Shown piece by piece: positions 12,955 through 24,888 of a stretch of DNA of 64,000 nt. The notes under the pieces were generated by a model. That model did not search any database. It worked only from the letters and a program-made list of their open reading frames with translations, and was not told the origin of the DNA. The stretch lies in the NCBI GenBank assembly GCA_031841125.1, contig CM063108.1, forward strand, positions 43,236,122 through 43,300,121, given 5' to 3'. The position numbers and the translations under genes were made by a program. Every line of letters starts with the position of its first letter. The first letter of the stretch is position 1. The DNA is from Acanthococcus lagerstroemiae. Taxonomy: Eukaryota; Arthropoda; Insecta; Hemiptera; Eriococcidae.

Positions 12955-13338
12955 CAAATAGACCTTTTTTAGGTGACGTCACATTGTATGTTGACTGTTA
13001 GCAAAAGTACCCGTTTTTATGCAAACGAATTAACTCCCATAAGAAAAACACAGGGAACAAAGATCATTATGTTACTAACTGAGAATAAGAAATTTGTTAG
13101 AAACTAAAGATATATATTTCTAATCCAGTAGGTTCTTAGCATTTCCTAATAAACTTCTGGTTTCGAACACAATTCTTATTCTCAAATAGTAACATAATAA
13201 TCTTTGCTTTCTGTGTTTTTCTTATGGGAGTCAATAGGTTTTTTGGCGCAAAATGGGTATTCTTGCTAACAATAACCAGATATTGTAACAACTCATTGTA
13301 TGACGTCGACTTGAAAAAGTCCTATATTGATGAAAAGT
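12955..13338. repeat. Inner foldback element, ~140-bp arms
   Basis: 12955-13093 pairs with the reverse complement of about 13168-13338. Shared blocks are CTCCCATAAGAAAAACACAG, TTATGTTACTA, GAGAATAAGAA, TGTTAGCAA and GACGTCA. It is nested inside the larger foldback at 11848-14229. Confidence 0.8.
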
Positions 13339-14229
13339 GCCAACAGAATTGAAGGCGTGTATGTAAGTTACCATTTAATTGAGCTCATGTCAAATTCCAT
13401 TGAATGGAATTTTGATGAAAAATTATCAATTGTATAGATGCCAATATAATTGATTGTGTACACCGGGCTTTATCAATCAAAACCCGCATAATATGATTTC
13501 CATTGGCTTAAAAAAAAGTACTCCAGCATTCCAAGACATTTGGCGGAAACTGTTCAAAATGAATGTATTCTGTAGAGAATTTTACCTACTTAGTTTCATA
13601 TACAAGTTAGTTTAGGTCGCTAAATTATTTACTTCCTGAGATAGAAGTGATAATGTGAAAAGCTGGAAACTGCGAGGTGAGGATAAGCACGTGAGGTTTC
13701 TATTATAGTGGCTTATTTTACCTACTTCACTGATTTGTTATGAATTCTCCAGGTATCATTAATATTCTTGATTTTAAAGTGTTCACGTTCCTACCCTTCA
13801 ACTGATAAAATTTGTTCATCTTTACCCTTACAACGCCTTCAAAGTTCAGAGACAACTGGGATGTGGAATGGAATGTAGGAGCGCTAATTTGCACCTCATA
13901 ATAGAAGGCGATCATGGAGGGAAATAACATTGCCGTAAATAGGAAATAGGTTTTTTTCAAAAAATCATTATAAAATAAAGAAATGACAGACAAGTTTCAA
14001 ATTTGAACTGCATGGAGCTACATATTCGAACTGGGGATTAAAAATTTAATACGTCACGTAACAAAATTAATAGAAATGCGGTGAAGTACAACATGAGAGG
14101 TACGTTATCAGTTGCCGGCCCGACCCGCGTGCAACTTGCGCGACCTATTTATTTTTTCTCCATGATCACTCAATGAGGGTTCACAAAACATCCGCTAGAT
14201 GTCAGCCACTTTGATTCAAAGTCCCAATT

Positions 14230-16804
14230 AGGATGGTGTGTTTTCCTTCAAAGATGGGAGAGGTATTTTACAAAAACCTCGGAAATCTGTTCATTTTCAC
14301 CCCATTTGCCAGTATCCGTGAATTACTTTTTCGGAGACGGTGATCTAAAAGAGTCTGAGGATAAAGAAGAGAGAACAGAAAACATGTTTTTTTCTTTGAA
14401 CGATACTCATACGCCGATGTTCAGTAAGAGGTGCTACTAAAAAAAAAAATTATCTTTTTTTGTCTTTGTCAGTACAGAAAAACCACGAGATTAGAAAGCC
14501 AGACAACTGGAGAATTGCTGGGCGCTTTGTAGACTCAGCGCTCCAGAGTCGGACGAGCACCAAAGGCCGCCTAATCATTCGTTGAGTCGATATAAGGGCA
14601 TCTTTATTAGAATGCCGGGCCTAGAGTGCAGTCCGGTTCTGGTCTCTAGCATCCAACTAAGCTTTTGCTGCCAATAGAGAACGATCCGAAGACAAACGAG
14701 AAGCTCAAAAAAATGTTGAAAGAAAAAACGGAACTGATCTTCCAGTAAGCTGTAAACATGAGCCTCAATCTCCCAGTTTAAGAAGAGCACCGAAGACTGA
14801 TGTACTAACTAACTTACAAACAACGAAAAGTTTTTGGAGGGATGTATCATTAACGTGACTTATTTAGCTACCCAGTTGTAGTAGTCACATATGCGGTTCC
14901 CAGTCACATAGGGGGATCACAGAGCGAGAAGGTAATTCAAAAAAGTGCGAAAATTTCGTAACTTCAGTTTACGATATAAAAGAGCATTTTCAAAATTTAT
15001 TTATTAACGTTGAATCCTCTTAGTAGATTTTCCAAAAAGACAATCCACAAAGACATAACTCGAGAGCGGGGGGGGGGAGCTCCTAAGTCGACCGGATCTG
15101 CTCTCCAACTAATTTATTACGTCATTTAAACAAAATTTGGCAGCACAAATCGAAACACAGATTCGTTTTAATTTCCTGATCTTAGTGGCCGGGGTACATT
15201 ATCTTGCACCTACAGACTGTAGTTATCTTTTTTTCTGTAAAGTGACCACACTACAGGGTGGACTTGACGTTGATTAGGTACCACAGGAACAAAATAAAAC
15301 TTCAGGAAGGTTAACCGGACAAGAAAATTTTAATCTCAAGTGCCTCCTCCCTTTTACAATAGGAAATACAAGACGCTGTTTTACCATTCCCAAAAATTAA
15401 TTTCTTTCCACACCGAAAATATTCTCAGGTAAGTAACGGATATTTCTCGAGTTCCTCTGCGTCAATGGAAGTCTATAACTGAAAATGGGGGCCTGTGGGG
15501 AACTTGAGATGATGTAGTATTTTCTAATTTCGAAGGACCTTTTTTTAGTTTTGCGCGGTTGATTTTACAAGAAAATTTATAATTTTTACCTTCACTTTGG
15601 AGAAAATGCTCCCTTTTTGAATTTTTGACTGACGTTCTATCAAAATGGAAGACTTTTGGAGGACTGAGAGAACTTTCTTTATAATATGGAACTTTTAAAC
15701 AACCCGGAAAAGGTAAGCATCCTATCGACATTTTAGAAGTTATAATTTCACACTGAAACATTAAACAGAGTTATGTGACTAAATATGACTTATGTAGAGC
15801 ATCAAAGAAGTGCTACAGAAGTTCAATTCTCTATTATTATCAAGCCAAAGTTCTAAAACTTGGTCAGAGTTGATAATTCTGAGAAATATGCTGATGACAT
15901 TTCTAAGTTTTTCGTCTTTCCTACTTACCACACGAACCGTTAAACTAATTTTGATTTAATGCACACAATACTGAGGCTTCAAACCTTAAAAATCTCGAAC
16001 TTCCAGAACTCCTGGCTTTAAAATGTTTCAAACTTCAGCAGGTAAACATAATTTTCTGACAGAACGAGACTCCGAATCGACTCGGGAGCGTGACTCCAGT
16101 TCAGCTAGATTCTACCGAGCACCATCGTGTTCCCAATACTCTCACAACAACCAAAACTCGTGTTCACCAAAATGCCAACGTCTATCAACCTACATACATT
16201 ACACGACGAGCTTGTCTACGAATGAGAAAAAAATTGGCGCGCAATATCACCACGGCAACGGTAAACAGTTCACACACCGACTGATTCACTTGGTACCAGT
16301 GCATTCGATTTGCACTAGGTCACGTTTCCTCGCAAATCACGCGCTCGGATTCTCCTAGGTAATTACAAACGAACAAATTACATCAGCACTGTTTTTGTCG
16401 AGTTCCACGTATACGCCACACGACGATTACATTCAATGATAAAATACTGCATTAAAAAAAAACAAAAAAAAAAACGTAGACTAGAAAATATTTACCAAGA
16501 AAGACGGAAGGATTACACAAAGACGAGAGTACAAACTTATTTCCAATATACGAACGAGCTCTGTCGCTCTAGACTATTAAGTGACAGCACGCGCCCTACG
16601 GCGAACCTTTTTCTGTTTTTCGAAAATCGAGAAGAAGCGCAGCACAACAACAGCGAGTCGACGCGAAGCTTTGCACTGACAATGAGTAATAATTAACACG
16701 ATAATACCTGACTGATTTCTATACGTTGGTCAGGAAACAAAATCCGATAGATCCGCCGACCGAACTTATCGTTTTGCAGCGACGTAATTATTGTAATACA
16801 ACTG
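14230..16804. other. MKK7 3' flank / possible 3' UTR
   Basis: No gene on either strand. 16000-16680 is richer in C, G and CpG than the surroundings and lies just beyond the MKK7 stop, so it may include its 3' UTR on the minus strand. A run of 10 G lies near 15068. No polyadenylation site could be fixed. Confidence 0.35.
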
Positions 16805-16991
16805 TCAAAGATCGTTGATCTGGTATATGGCTCTTCGCTGAGGTTGCGGAGTAAACTGGAATTTACCAGGAGCCAGCGTGTTTCGAGTGAGATCAGTCCT
16901 TCGCAAATTGAAGTGCTGCGGCGAGCCGGGCACCGAACTGCTCTCGGACAGTCGCCGGGGAGGTGGTTGCGGTGGACAAGGTGAAATGTAC
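16805..16991 (-). CDS. hep: hep coding exon 11 (C-terminus)
   Basis: Acceptor TTCGCAG, frame set by exon 10. Reads [31 protein letters not shown], then [16 protein letters not shown] and stop. The [17 protein letters not shown] block suits the conserved end of arthropod Hep proteins as I recall them. It lies 3.9 kb beyond exon 10, across an intron full of transposons. Confidence 0.82.
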
Positions 16992-19900
16992 CTGCGAACG
17001 AACATGAAATGGCACCATAACTCATCTGTTTAGCTGACACTACCACACAAGGAACGCTTTTTCGAGTGAAAGGTTTTACTTATGAGTCTTACAGATTCAA
17101 TTCAGGAGCATCTTAGATGGATAAAGATAGTGATGGTAAGCTGCTCGATAAGAAAATGCTCAAGCGCCGAGCACAGCTAATCTTGCAATAAGATAATCAG
17201 CTCGATTTTGAAAAGTTAACTAAGAGTGAAGAGTAAATGGTCGTGCATCTCGAGCATCTATCGCCAGGGAATGCTCGATTGCACGCAGGAGATTCATTTT
17301 ATGCGCATTCAAAAAAGATTCATTCTTCAATTTTCCGGGCATCTGATGACGAAAATGTTCTCATTTCTCGAATATTTTCACATTACTACTACAACTAGGG
17401 ACAAGGGATACAACAACCAATTCAAGTATTCGTATAACTTTGGGTTAGTGCGATTTGGGGGCAAATCCAAAATAGCTAATTTTATAACAGTGAAAAAAGA
17501 AAGTTTCACATCGCGTGTATTACTGACAAAACTGGAATTTAAAAACACATTGAAAGCAGAGGATGTAGCATGAAATTACCTTTTCAATGATAACAAAATC
17601 TACCAAAACCTCATTTCCGAGAAAAATTAGATTTCCCTCCGAATCGCAATGACTCGACAATAATTCCGTAATATTTATTAATTCAATAAAGCTAACAAAA
17701 CAAATGCTACAGGTGATTCAGAAAGATGAACACACATTTGCCTTCGAATATGCATATCTTTCTGAACATGCGTATCTTTCTGAACCACCTTGCATTGTCG
17801 AACTATAATACAGGAAATTAGAGTAAAATGCAGCGCTGTTTTCACATAAAGAGAAAGTACACCCCTGCGCTTAGCCAGATATAGGCCCATTAAAAAACTA
17901 GGCAGAAGATTAAAAATTACAGGAAGGACCGAAAAATGAAGAAAGAAAAGAATGAACTAGGAATTTTTCACGAGGGGGAAGGGAGCGAGGGGAGTACTTT
18001 TCAATGATTCGGCCAACGGAACATTTTACCAACAAAAAGTCATCTGCATGTCTATCAAGAGCTGTTGAAACTTTTAAGTGAAGTCTAGGTGAGCCCTACT
18101 CAGCTCAGCTGGGTCTTGAACACGTTTGGGATAGTCACAACCTCTTTAAAAGTTCGAACTTATTCTAAAATGAGTCTACAAATTCATAGAAAGTCCTAAC
18201 TCTTGGCTTGCACCCTTTAGTTCTTTCGTCATTTTTTCCGTTTCCTCAAAATTCTTAGCAATAATTAAAATGTCGCCTGCAAACCTTAGGTGGTTTAACC
18301 AGCGAACCTAAACTTTAATCCCTTTCCCCTCCCAATCTAAAGTTCTAAAAATTTGCTCCAGTACGCTGTTGAAGAGGTTCGAGGACACAGAATTCCCTTG
18401 TTTTATACCCCTTTGGACAGGAAACTTTGTACCCTATAAGCCGTGAAAGATATTAGAGTGCGAAGGTCAAGTTTCAGCGAACTTCACATGAATCTGGAAA
18501 AGACTTACATAATTCTTTGATAAGTACATACCACTTTACTATTGAAGTTGTGTTTTGACACAAATACGTTGTCAGCTGGTATGCCACTATCATTTGTCTT
18601 ACAAGTAAAGGTTATTGCAGAACGTAATTTATAATAAATACATATGTGGCAGTTTCTATAAAAAGGGGGTAACTTTGTCGATTGATCGAAGTCTCAGAAA
18701 ACGCGAAAAAAGAAAAACAAAATTTTTTGGTGGAAAAAAATCAATTTTGAAATTTTGGTTGATTTCTATAGAACAAACATCGCAATAACGAAGAGACAAA
18801 ATTTACGCGCACGAGAGAGAAGAGCGAGAGATAGAAAGAGAATTATGAAAGAGAATGAGACAAGAATGCGAATGTCTGCGTTCGCTTCTTCGTGGTTTTC
18901 TGGAGCTCACAAATAAATCCGATGTTCTGAATTGTTACAACGCAAAAGAGCGAAAAATTACCTTTCCAACAAGCTCTTGTCGAGGCTGGTAACGTGATTC
19001 CGCGGCGAGTTAGGGCCGCTTGACGGAGTGGGAGAAAAAGGTGTGTCTAACTTTAAACGCGTTTTTCCCAAAAACGTGTTTTCGCGCGTTCTCGTTACAC
19101 TCATCTGCACTCATCTTTGATCGCTTATATCTCCGGAACAAAAAGCGCTACAAATCTCGCCGATAGCCATTAGAATGGGCATTCCCTCTATTACGTACTG
19201 TCCGTAACTCAAAATTTGTCGGATCGACAAAGTTACCCCTTTTTATAGAAACTGCCACATATGTTACCATGCCCCAAGAAACGTGTATAGTGTCCAAAGA
19301 CTTGCTATCAAAAAAAAGAGCAATTGGAATATAAATTATAGTTGCAAATGTTGGCACTATTGCGTCTTTGAAAGAGTGATCATGGAGATTCATCCATAAG
19401 CGTGTAGCAAACTTCAACTACCATTACATCAATCAGAAATTCACTTTCAAAGAAAATTTATCCTAGATTTAACTGCATCATCACTAAAAATTTCAATTAT
19501 AATCAGTTCTACTGGTAGAATAATTTCTACTAGTTTTTTTCCAATCCTGAAGATAGTAGTGCTTTTATTTGAAAATACACATGATCACTTTTTCATTTTC
19601 CCCCGCTAACACCCGCGCAGGTGATTTTGCAGCGTACTCTAGTGCAGTTTTATATTCCAATAACGTTTTAGTGTACGTTTCTTAGGGCACGGTTACCTAA
19701 ACTCATTTCTCTTGATCACACGTTACTAGGAACACAGTCACATACATGTTCAAGTAATACCATATGGTAAGCTATGATTGTGTTTTCTTGTTCGGTCTAC
19801 GGTGCTTGTCCAGTGTTTCATTGTTTTATGTCTATAGACACGTGCCTAGGGCGGTAGATTTTGGGGGTCAGTGAATTTTCGACACTTTCTTTTTTTTTTT

Positions 19901-22900
19901 TTTAATCTATGTATGTATTATAAAAAAATTATTTTTTTTAAAGAACGAAAATCTGAGGGGGCGGCAACATTATTCTGCCTAGAGGCGTGAGAATGCTAAA
20001 TCTTGCCCTGCAAGATTACCATATTATGGTATTGCTTAGACCTATATTATAAAACACATTTTATAATAACTTCAGTTGTAAGACAACTGATGAGTGCATG
20101 AACAAGTGGTACTTGAATTAAACTTCACTAACATCTTGCAGCAAAATGAATTCGAAGACTTACATAGTCCTGAACGAGTTTTGAACAGTATTAATGAATC
20201 CTAAAATGGCAGTGGAAGAGTTTGAGCGAGCTTTGAATAGATTCTAAAGCGCCTCAGTCTTAAGCAAGTCTGGAAGAGAAAGATCAAGTTTAGAAACGTT
20301 TTGAAGAATTCTAAACAAGTCTGGCAAATACAATCCGACGGAGTTTTAGTTTGGCTTAGAAGAGTTTGAAAAGTGTTAACATAGTCTGACACAAGTCTGA
20401 AAGAGACAAGTCCAGAAGAGTTTTTGAGTCTTACATTCTGGCAGCGTCCAAGATAATCGAAACCTTTTTGGGAAAACAGCATCAGTCCAAAAATTGTGAA
20501 ATCGATGTGAAAGTTTTGACTACTAGCGTTTCTACAACTAGTTTTTCATACAAGTGGGTAGTAGTTCTAGCCACAGATGACCAAAAAGTGATTCAAAAAC
20601 ATGAAGCGCTATGATGCTGATAATCATATTTTAACTTTTTTGTACAGTTTAGATAAACGGACTGATCCTGTCTTCACGGAAAGATATTCAATCGGTAAGA
20701 GTCTTAATTTGGCCCAAAAGTCTTACTTAAGTCGAGTCCTGAAGGAGTATTAAAAGTCTGAAAGTATTTCACGAGAAATGGCGTTTCTCAATGATTCGTC
20801 CCAGAGTGCATTTCACCAAAAACAGGCAAAATCGAGAGAATATCATACCAATGTCGAACAAAATTCACTACCAATTTTGTTCAAATCTCTTATTTTTCAA
20901 AATCGTTCATTTACCTTCTCGATAGCAATGGTGAGCCCTCCATGAAGATTCGACGCGCAGTCAATGGCGAATCCGGATTGTCATAGAATGTACGTTTCAT
21001 CATCAAAGGCGACGATGGAACGTTTCCAGGTGAGGAACTGTTTGATGAGAGTCTGTTCAGACGCGGCGGAGGACTAGGAGGCGCCGGTGACGGCACCGTG
21101 GGCGGCGATTTGCGGTGCATTTCGTCTGTGGCAACTCCACCGGCCAGTTGGAACTTCAAGTACGTAGAAAATCGTTTCTTCGAACTGTCGTGCGCGTTCT
21201 CTTCAGACGACGACGACGTTCTCGATTCGTCTAGCAATTTGACGCTCTCGGTCAGATATCTACGACTAGGAGACAACGATGCGGATCTGCGGAATGAAAA
21301 TAATTTGCGTCAGGCTGATTGTGTCTGCCGTGTAATGGTTTGCGAGCCAAATACGGATTCCAATTCGGCGCGACTTATCGGCTAAAAACTCTATCTGATA
21401 ATTCAAAACAAAGCATCGTACAGTGTTATCAAAAGAATTGATGGTGAAACTGAGAGGGCGCACCCATAACCTCATCATTTTCCAATTCACACTGTATCGG
21501 TGTCTTCGAGATTTCAAAACAATACGTGGCGCTTTTTTTTTTGTTAATACAAAATTCACTTACCTATAATGCGACGAAGAATTAGGGTAACTAGAGAGAT
21601 GGTTATTGAAATGCTGACTTTGTTGATGATAAAACCGCTGCAAGACTAGAGGGCTTGTGTTTTCGGAACCGTAACTATTATTATAGTTGTTGTTACTCGT
21701 AACGTAAGAAGACTCCGGAGGCGGAGGAGGAGGAGGATAGCGTCTACGTAATAATGGAGACGGAGATCCGGAATATTTATTCCTATTGAAAAGAAAGCAT
21801 TCGTTACAATCACTCCGTACACGGTGAAGAGAGAGTTGAAACCACTTTTCATTTTTATAAAAGTAAATCTTACACATTGTATTTCTGAGGGTCCCATTCG
21901 CTCAACTGCAGTCCGTTCACACCGTATTGAGCATCTAACGACCGAAACGGCGAATAGCGGCCCGACTGATCGCCATTCAACACGATATTTTCCAACCCTG
22001 TACGCCGACTCTGATGATTGGGTGGCGGCGGAGGAGGAGGCTGTCGTCTAGTCGACATGGATAACGATGTAGGAATGAATCTAAAAGCAGAAACACACGT
22101 TTAGTATTTTCTTATTTTGTATGATGCACAGTCTGAAAACAAAATCCAGAGACATAACTCGTCCTCGAAAATCGATGAAATTAACTTCATTGGAGACCAA
22201 TAAGAAGTTTGATTAACTACTGGCAGACAAAAAAAGTGAAGATACATGATATATACTTTTTTGTACTTCTTCAACAGTTAAGAATGTCTGAATTCAAGGC
22301 TGCCTTTTCCTTTTTCATCTCACTTTCTTTCTTTTGGATAAAACCTTCAAATTTTCGACTGACTAAAAGCCAGCTGTTTGTTTATTTTCATAGTGGGTGT
22401 ATCAGTATGTACATTAAAAACTACCCTCAGGAGAAAAAAACTCCATGATCTGAGAGATGTACCCAAATGAAGACAGTTAACCAATCAGCCAGCAAGATAC
22501 GCAGATAAATAAGGGAAAGACGCACTGGCAGTTGGAAATTCAACAACAAAATCAGTTAATAAGACAGACTAGAACGAACAACAATGATTACACTTTCAGG
22601 AGAACCAAGGACATGAAGTCGCCAAATCACACTTTAGTTCAGTTAGTCTGCCAGTACAGCTTCCATAGAGATTCCATACCAAACTGCGACTAAATGTGCT
22701 GCCGAGATGTAATTTGGCCTATTTTACACCAAGCTTTCTATTACACGGCTGTCTGGCGAGATTAAAATTAAAGGAACAAAGACACAGAACAAATACGAAC
22801 AGGGTGATGCCAATACCGGGGCATGCAGTCAAATTTCCACTGCCACACGCTGCTCATTCATTTCTCCAAAAACGAGCAGTCCTCCAAAGCGGGCACATCT

Positions 22901-24888
22901 TTCATCCTAACTAGTAGACTAAAAATTCGTGGCACTAATTTTGAATACATTTACCTGAGCGGAGTATTTGTGCTCGAGCCGGCGATTGCTTTTGCATACC
23001 AAGCTGCCACATCTACGTGCTTGATCTCGTACCTTTTTAGAAACGGATGCTCTAGTAACTTACGATACTTCGGTCGGTTACTGTAGTCCTTCGTCAAGCT
23101 GCAACAAAAATTTAATTACAAATTCAGGCGAGAACTTTTCGCCAACTACCACAAACGCTGTTCTACTTACCAGCTCGAAACGAAACTCTGAAATTCGGTC
23201 GAAAAACGGCTCGGGTCAGGAGGTAATGAGGGCGGGTCTTCGTTTAACACTCGACTTAACACTTCAAAATCACATTTGCAGTCTTTGTACGGAAATACGC
23301 CGGTAGCTAATTCGACAAGCGAGATGCCCAAACTCCACACGTCCGCTCTGATATCGTAATCTGGCTTACGCGGGTCAGGCGGCTCGATTCGTTCAGGCTG
23401 TCAATATAAATCAATCGTTGGTTCCACTATACAAGCACCAGAAAATAACGTAATGAAGCAAACCTACTTACGGCCATATATGCAGCGCAACCTGCATTTT
23501 TTGTTCTGGCTTTCGAGTCCACCAATCGACCGGAAATACCGAAATCGCATAGCTTCACGTTACCCTTTTCATCCAGTAAAATGTTCGATGGTTTCACGTC
23601 CCTGTGTATCACACCGTGAGATTCCTTCAAGTAATGGAGAGCTCGTACAGTCTGTAAACGGAATAACGGCGTAAAGTCTGAAGCTACACTTGGCTTTCGT
23701 CTAAAATGAAAATGAACTTACAGCTAGTGTGACTTTTCCGAGAATATCTTCAGGCACTGCTGTTTGCAACTTCTTCAGTAGTCGATCAAAGCAGGTAGCC
23801 ATCAGCTCCATACAAATCCAGACATCGGACTCAGTGATGAAGCATCCGAGGTAACGTACAATATAGGGGCAGTCGAGTGATTTGAATACAACGTCTAAAT
23901 CCATGATTATACGTTTGTTCTCATCACTATTACCAGAACGCCTCATTTGCTACAAACATAAAATAGAGAACAGTGTTACATACTTTGATAATAGAACAGA
24001 TGGCAATACGACCGATAAAAATCAGGATTACTAATGCTATTACACGGTGGCAGGACAAAATGCATTAAAATACCAAATTTTCACCACTCACCTTCACTGC
24101 GATAACAGTATTGCTGGGTTTATGTAACATTTTCACAACGTGCCCACAGGTTCCATTCCCCAACTCGCCAAGATGTTCCAAATCTTTGATATCCGTATGA
24201 TATTTCTGAAACAATATTTCATAATTAGTTATTCTAAGGAATTCAATCTTCGACGGTGAAGTAACAATCATGATTTGAAGTTCTACTAAGGATAGAATTG
24301 CGCGTACAGATAAGCCAGAAACGTTTACATTCACGATTCACGGACTGTTGACTTTGAAACTCATACATTTACAACTCTGGCATAATATCGGTGTTCAATA
24401 AATACATGTAAACAATCACTTACCCTCCCATTGATACTGAGGATGCCGTTCATCTTCATGATTTCCTTCATCTTACTGTCAACTTCTGTACTGTCCTGCG
24501 ACTTCGGTTGCATCAAAACGCTAACTGGTAAATCTAATTGCTTCCGAATCCTCGTTGGAGTGCCAATTTCACCGACTGCACAGTGAAAATATGTTTCAGT
24601 GAAATGAGCTCGGTAAGATCAAGCAAGTAGTTTACTTCTTTCATCCAGAACCAGGGACACTAGGTAGCATCTAACTTATCACGATTCTCACGTTTGTGAA
24701 CAAGCTACAGACAACACTCACAATTTGAAATACTTACGCTCTTTGGGTCTACGCCCAGACCCGTGCCGTGGGCTACATAACGCACTGATGGTCAGATCTT
24801 TGCCAAAATTATCGCGTTGACTAGTTTCGTTTTCTGCTTTGAATTTGGCTTCTAAATGCATTATCTTACTTTCCAAAGTTCTCTCCAT
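16805..24888 (-). CDS. hep: MAP kinase kinase 7 (hemipterous/MKK7), 11 coding exons
   Basis: Dual-specificity kinase expected to activate JNK in the cytoplasm. Coding exons on the minus strand are 24738-24888, 24424-24575, 24092-24205, 23722-23949, 23472-23651, 23171-23397, 22955-23098, 21874-22080, 21564-21782, 20915-21286 and 16805-16991. All introns are GT-AG and all junctions keep frame, giving 726 aa. The start ATG at 24888 has context ACCACCATGG. Visible motifs: N-terminal helix [16 protein letters not shown] (MKK7 type), Gly loop [11 protein letters not shown] (114-124), ATP Lys139, HRDVKPSN (Asp233), DFG (251-253), activation loop S261-K-A-R-T265 matching the MKK7 phospho-sites, AYMAPE, and a DVD docking helix ([11 protein letters not shown]). 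The Pro/Ser-rich tail (about 399-726) is absent from human MKK7 (419 aa) but fits long-tailed insect Hep. A TAA directly after the exon-10 donor would end an intron-retaining form at residue 665. Confidence 0.95.
18170..18430 (-). mobile_element. LINE reverse-transcriptase fragment in hep intron 10
   Basis: On the minus strand an RT core is readable despite stops: [29 protein letters not shown], then [23 protein letters not shown] stands where FADD is expected. It lies in the same orientation as the host gene. Confidence 0.75.
18641..19263. mobile_element. MITE, 623 bp, ~42-bp terminal inverted repeats, in hep intron 10
   Basis: The left end (CATATGTGGCAGTTTCTATA, on to 18684) is the reverse complement of the right end (19221-19263) with one indel. 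There is no transposase. The outermost ACATATGT is itself palindromic, so the target duplication cannot be fixed and the superfamily stays open. The right 260 bp recur at 6298-6557. A GAGA/AGAGAA-rich stretch lies at 18810-18870. Confidence 0.85.
20150..20480. repeat. Degenerate AAGTCT/TTTGAA repeat in hep intron 10
   Basis: Repeats of AAGTCTGGAAGAG, GTTTTGAAGAATTCTAAA and similar words. Read on the other strand they resemble the CAGACTTGTTTAAGACC-type array at 58080-58780. No coding capacity. Confidence 0.5.
20915..21286 (-). CDS. hep: hep coding exon 10 (C-terminal tail)
   Basis: 124 codons with many SP sites ([32 protein letters not shown]) and the end GSPLLSRR. The donor AG|GTAAAT overlaps an in-frame TAA (20911-20913), so both splicing and read-in termination are possible. 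Confidence 0.87.
21564..21782 (-). CDS. hep: hep coding exon 9 (C-terminal tail)
   Basis: Reads [20 protein letters not shown], then a run rich in Asn, Ser and Tyr ([16 protein letters not shown]) and a Gln/His stretch. Low complexity with SP sites that JNK or proline-directed kinases could modify. Acceptor TTTCAATAG, donor GTAAGT. Confidence 0.85.
21874..22080 (-). CDS. hep: hep coding exon 8 (C-terminal tail)
   Basis: Reads [14 protein letters not shown], a proline run, then [12 protein letters not shown] and ends KYNV. Two GT donors lie next to each other at the end. Only the second (GTAAGA) keeps frame with exon 9, and an in-frame TAA follows immediately if it is not used. Confidence 0.85.
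22955..23098 (-). CDS. hep: hep coding exon 7 (residues 351-398): end of kinase domain and DVD helix
   Basis: Encodes [20 protein letters not shown], then [26 protein letters not shown] is the DVD site that MAP3Ks bind. Acceptor TGTTGCAG, donor GTAAAT. Confidence 0.92.
23171..23397 (-). CDS. hep: hep coding exon 6 (residues 276-350)
   Basis: Begins PERIEPPDP (P and E of APE) and continues through [19 protein letters not shown], the helix F region. It ends in phase 2 at donor GTAAGT. Confidence 0.94.
23472..23651 (-). CDS. hep: hep coding exon 5 (residues 216-275): catalytic and activation loops
   Basis: 60 codons from [20 protein letters not shown] to GCAAYMA. It holds the catalytic loop [14 protein letters not shown] and the activation segment [19 protein letters not shown]. 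The two expected phosphorylation sites are Ser261 and Thr265. Confidence 0.96.
23722..23949 (-). CDS. hep: hep coding exon 4 (residues 140-215)
   Basis: 76 codons from [20 protein letters not shown] to [11 protein letters not shown]. It carries helix C, the gatekeeper/hinge (CMELMATC) and helix D. QMRRSGN followed by [11 protein letters not shown] is diagnostic of MKK7 among MAP2Ks. Confidence 0.95.
24092..24205 (-). CDS. hep: hep coding exon 3 (residues 102-139): Gly loop and ATP lysine
   Basis: Exactly 38 codons, from [13 protein letters not shown] to VIAVK, with the glycine-rich loop GELGNGTCG and the catalytic Lys139 as the last residue. Acceptor GTTTCAG, donor GTGAGT. Confidence 0.95.
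24424..24575 (-). CDS. hep: hep coding exon 2 (residues 51-101)
   Basis: Runs [10 protein letters not shown] to ILSINGR. It includes a basic-hydrophobic docking-like segment ([14 protein letters not shown]) and the helix [11 protein letters not shown] that precedes the kinase domain in MKK7. Acceptor TGTGCAG, donor GTAAGT, ends in phase 0. Confidence 0.92.
24738..24888 (-). CDS. hep: hep coding exon 1 (residues 1-50)
   Basis: Starts [10 protein letters not shown] and ends RRPKE plus one base, at donor GTAAGT. The frame is open upstream to a GTG, but the ATG has an ideal Kozak context and lines up with the MKK7 N-terminus. The following basic stretch (GSGRRPKE) is where MKK7 JNK-docking motifs lie. 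Confidence 0.92.

Larger units (their letters stand above)
11848..14229. mobile_element. Foldback-type composite with ~360-bp inverted arms
   Basis: The left arm (about 11848-12210) and right arm (about 13865-14229) are reverse complements over most of their length. Shared words include ATTGGGACT at the outer tip, GTGGCTGACATCTAGCG, ACTGATAACGT, TTCGAATATGTAGCTC, ACGGCAATGTTATTTCC, and an inner TCCTACAT...TTCCACATCCCA. The 1.6-kb middle holds further inverted repeats (12701-12769, 12832-12885, 12955-13338). No transposase-like ORF is present, so it is a non-autonomous foldback or a pile of nested palindromic elements. No clear target duplication was found. Confidence 0.72.
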
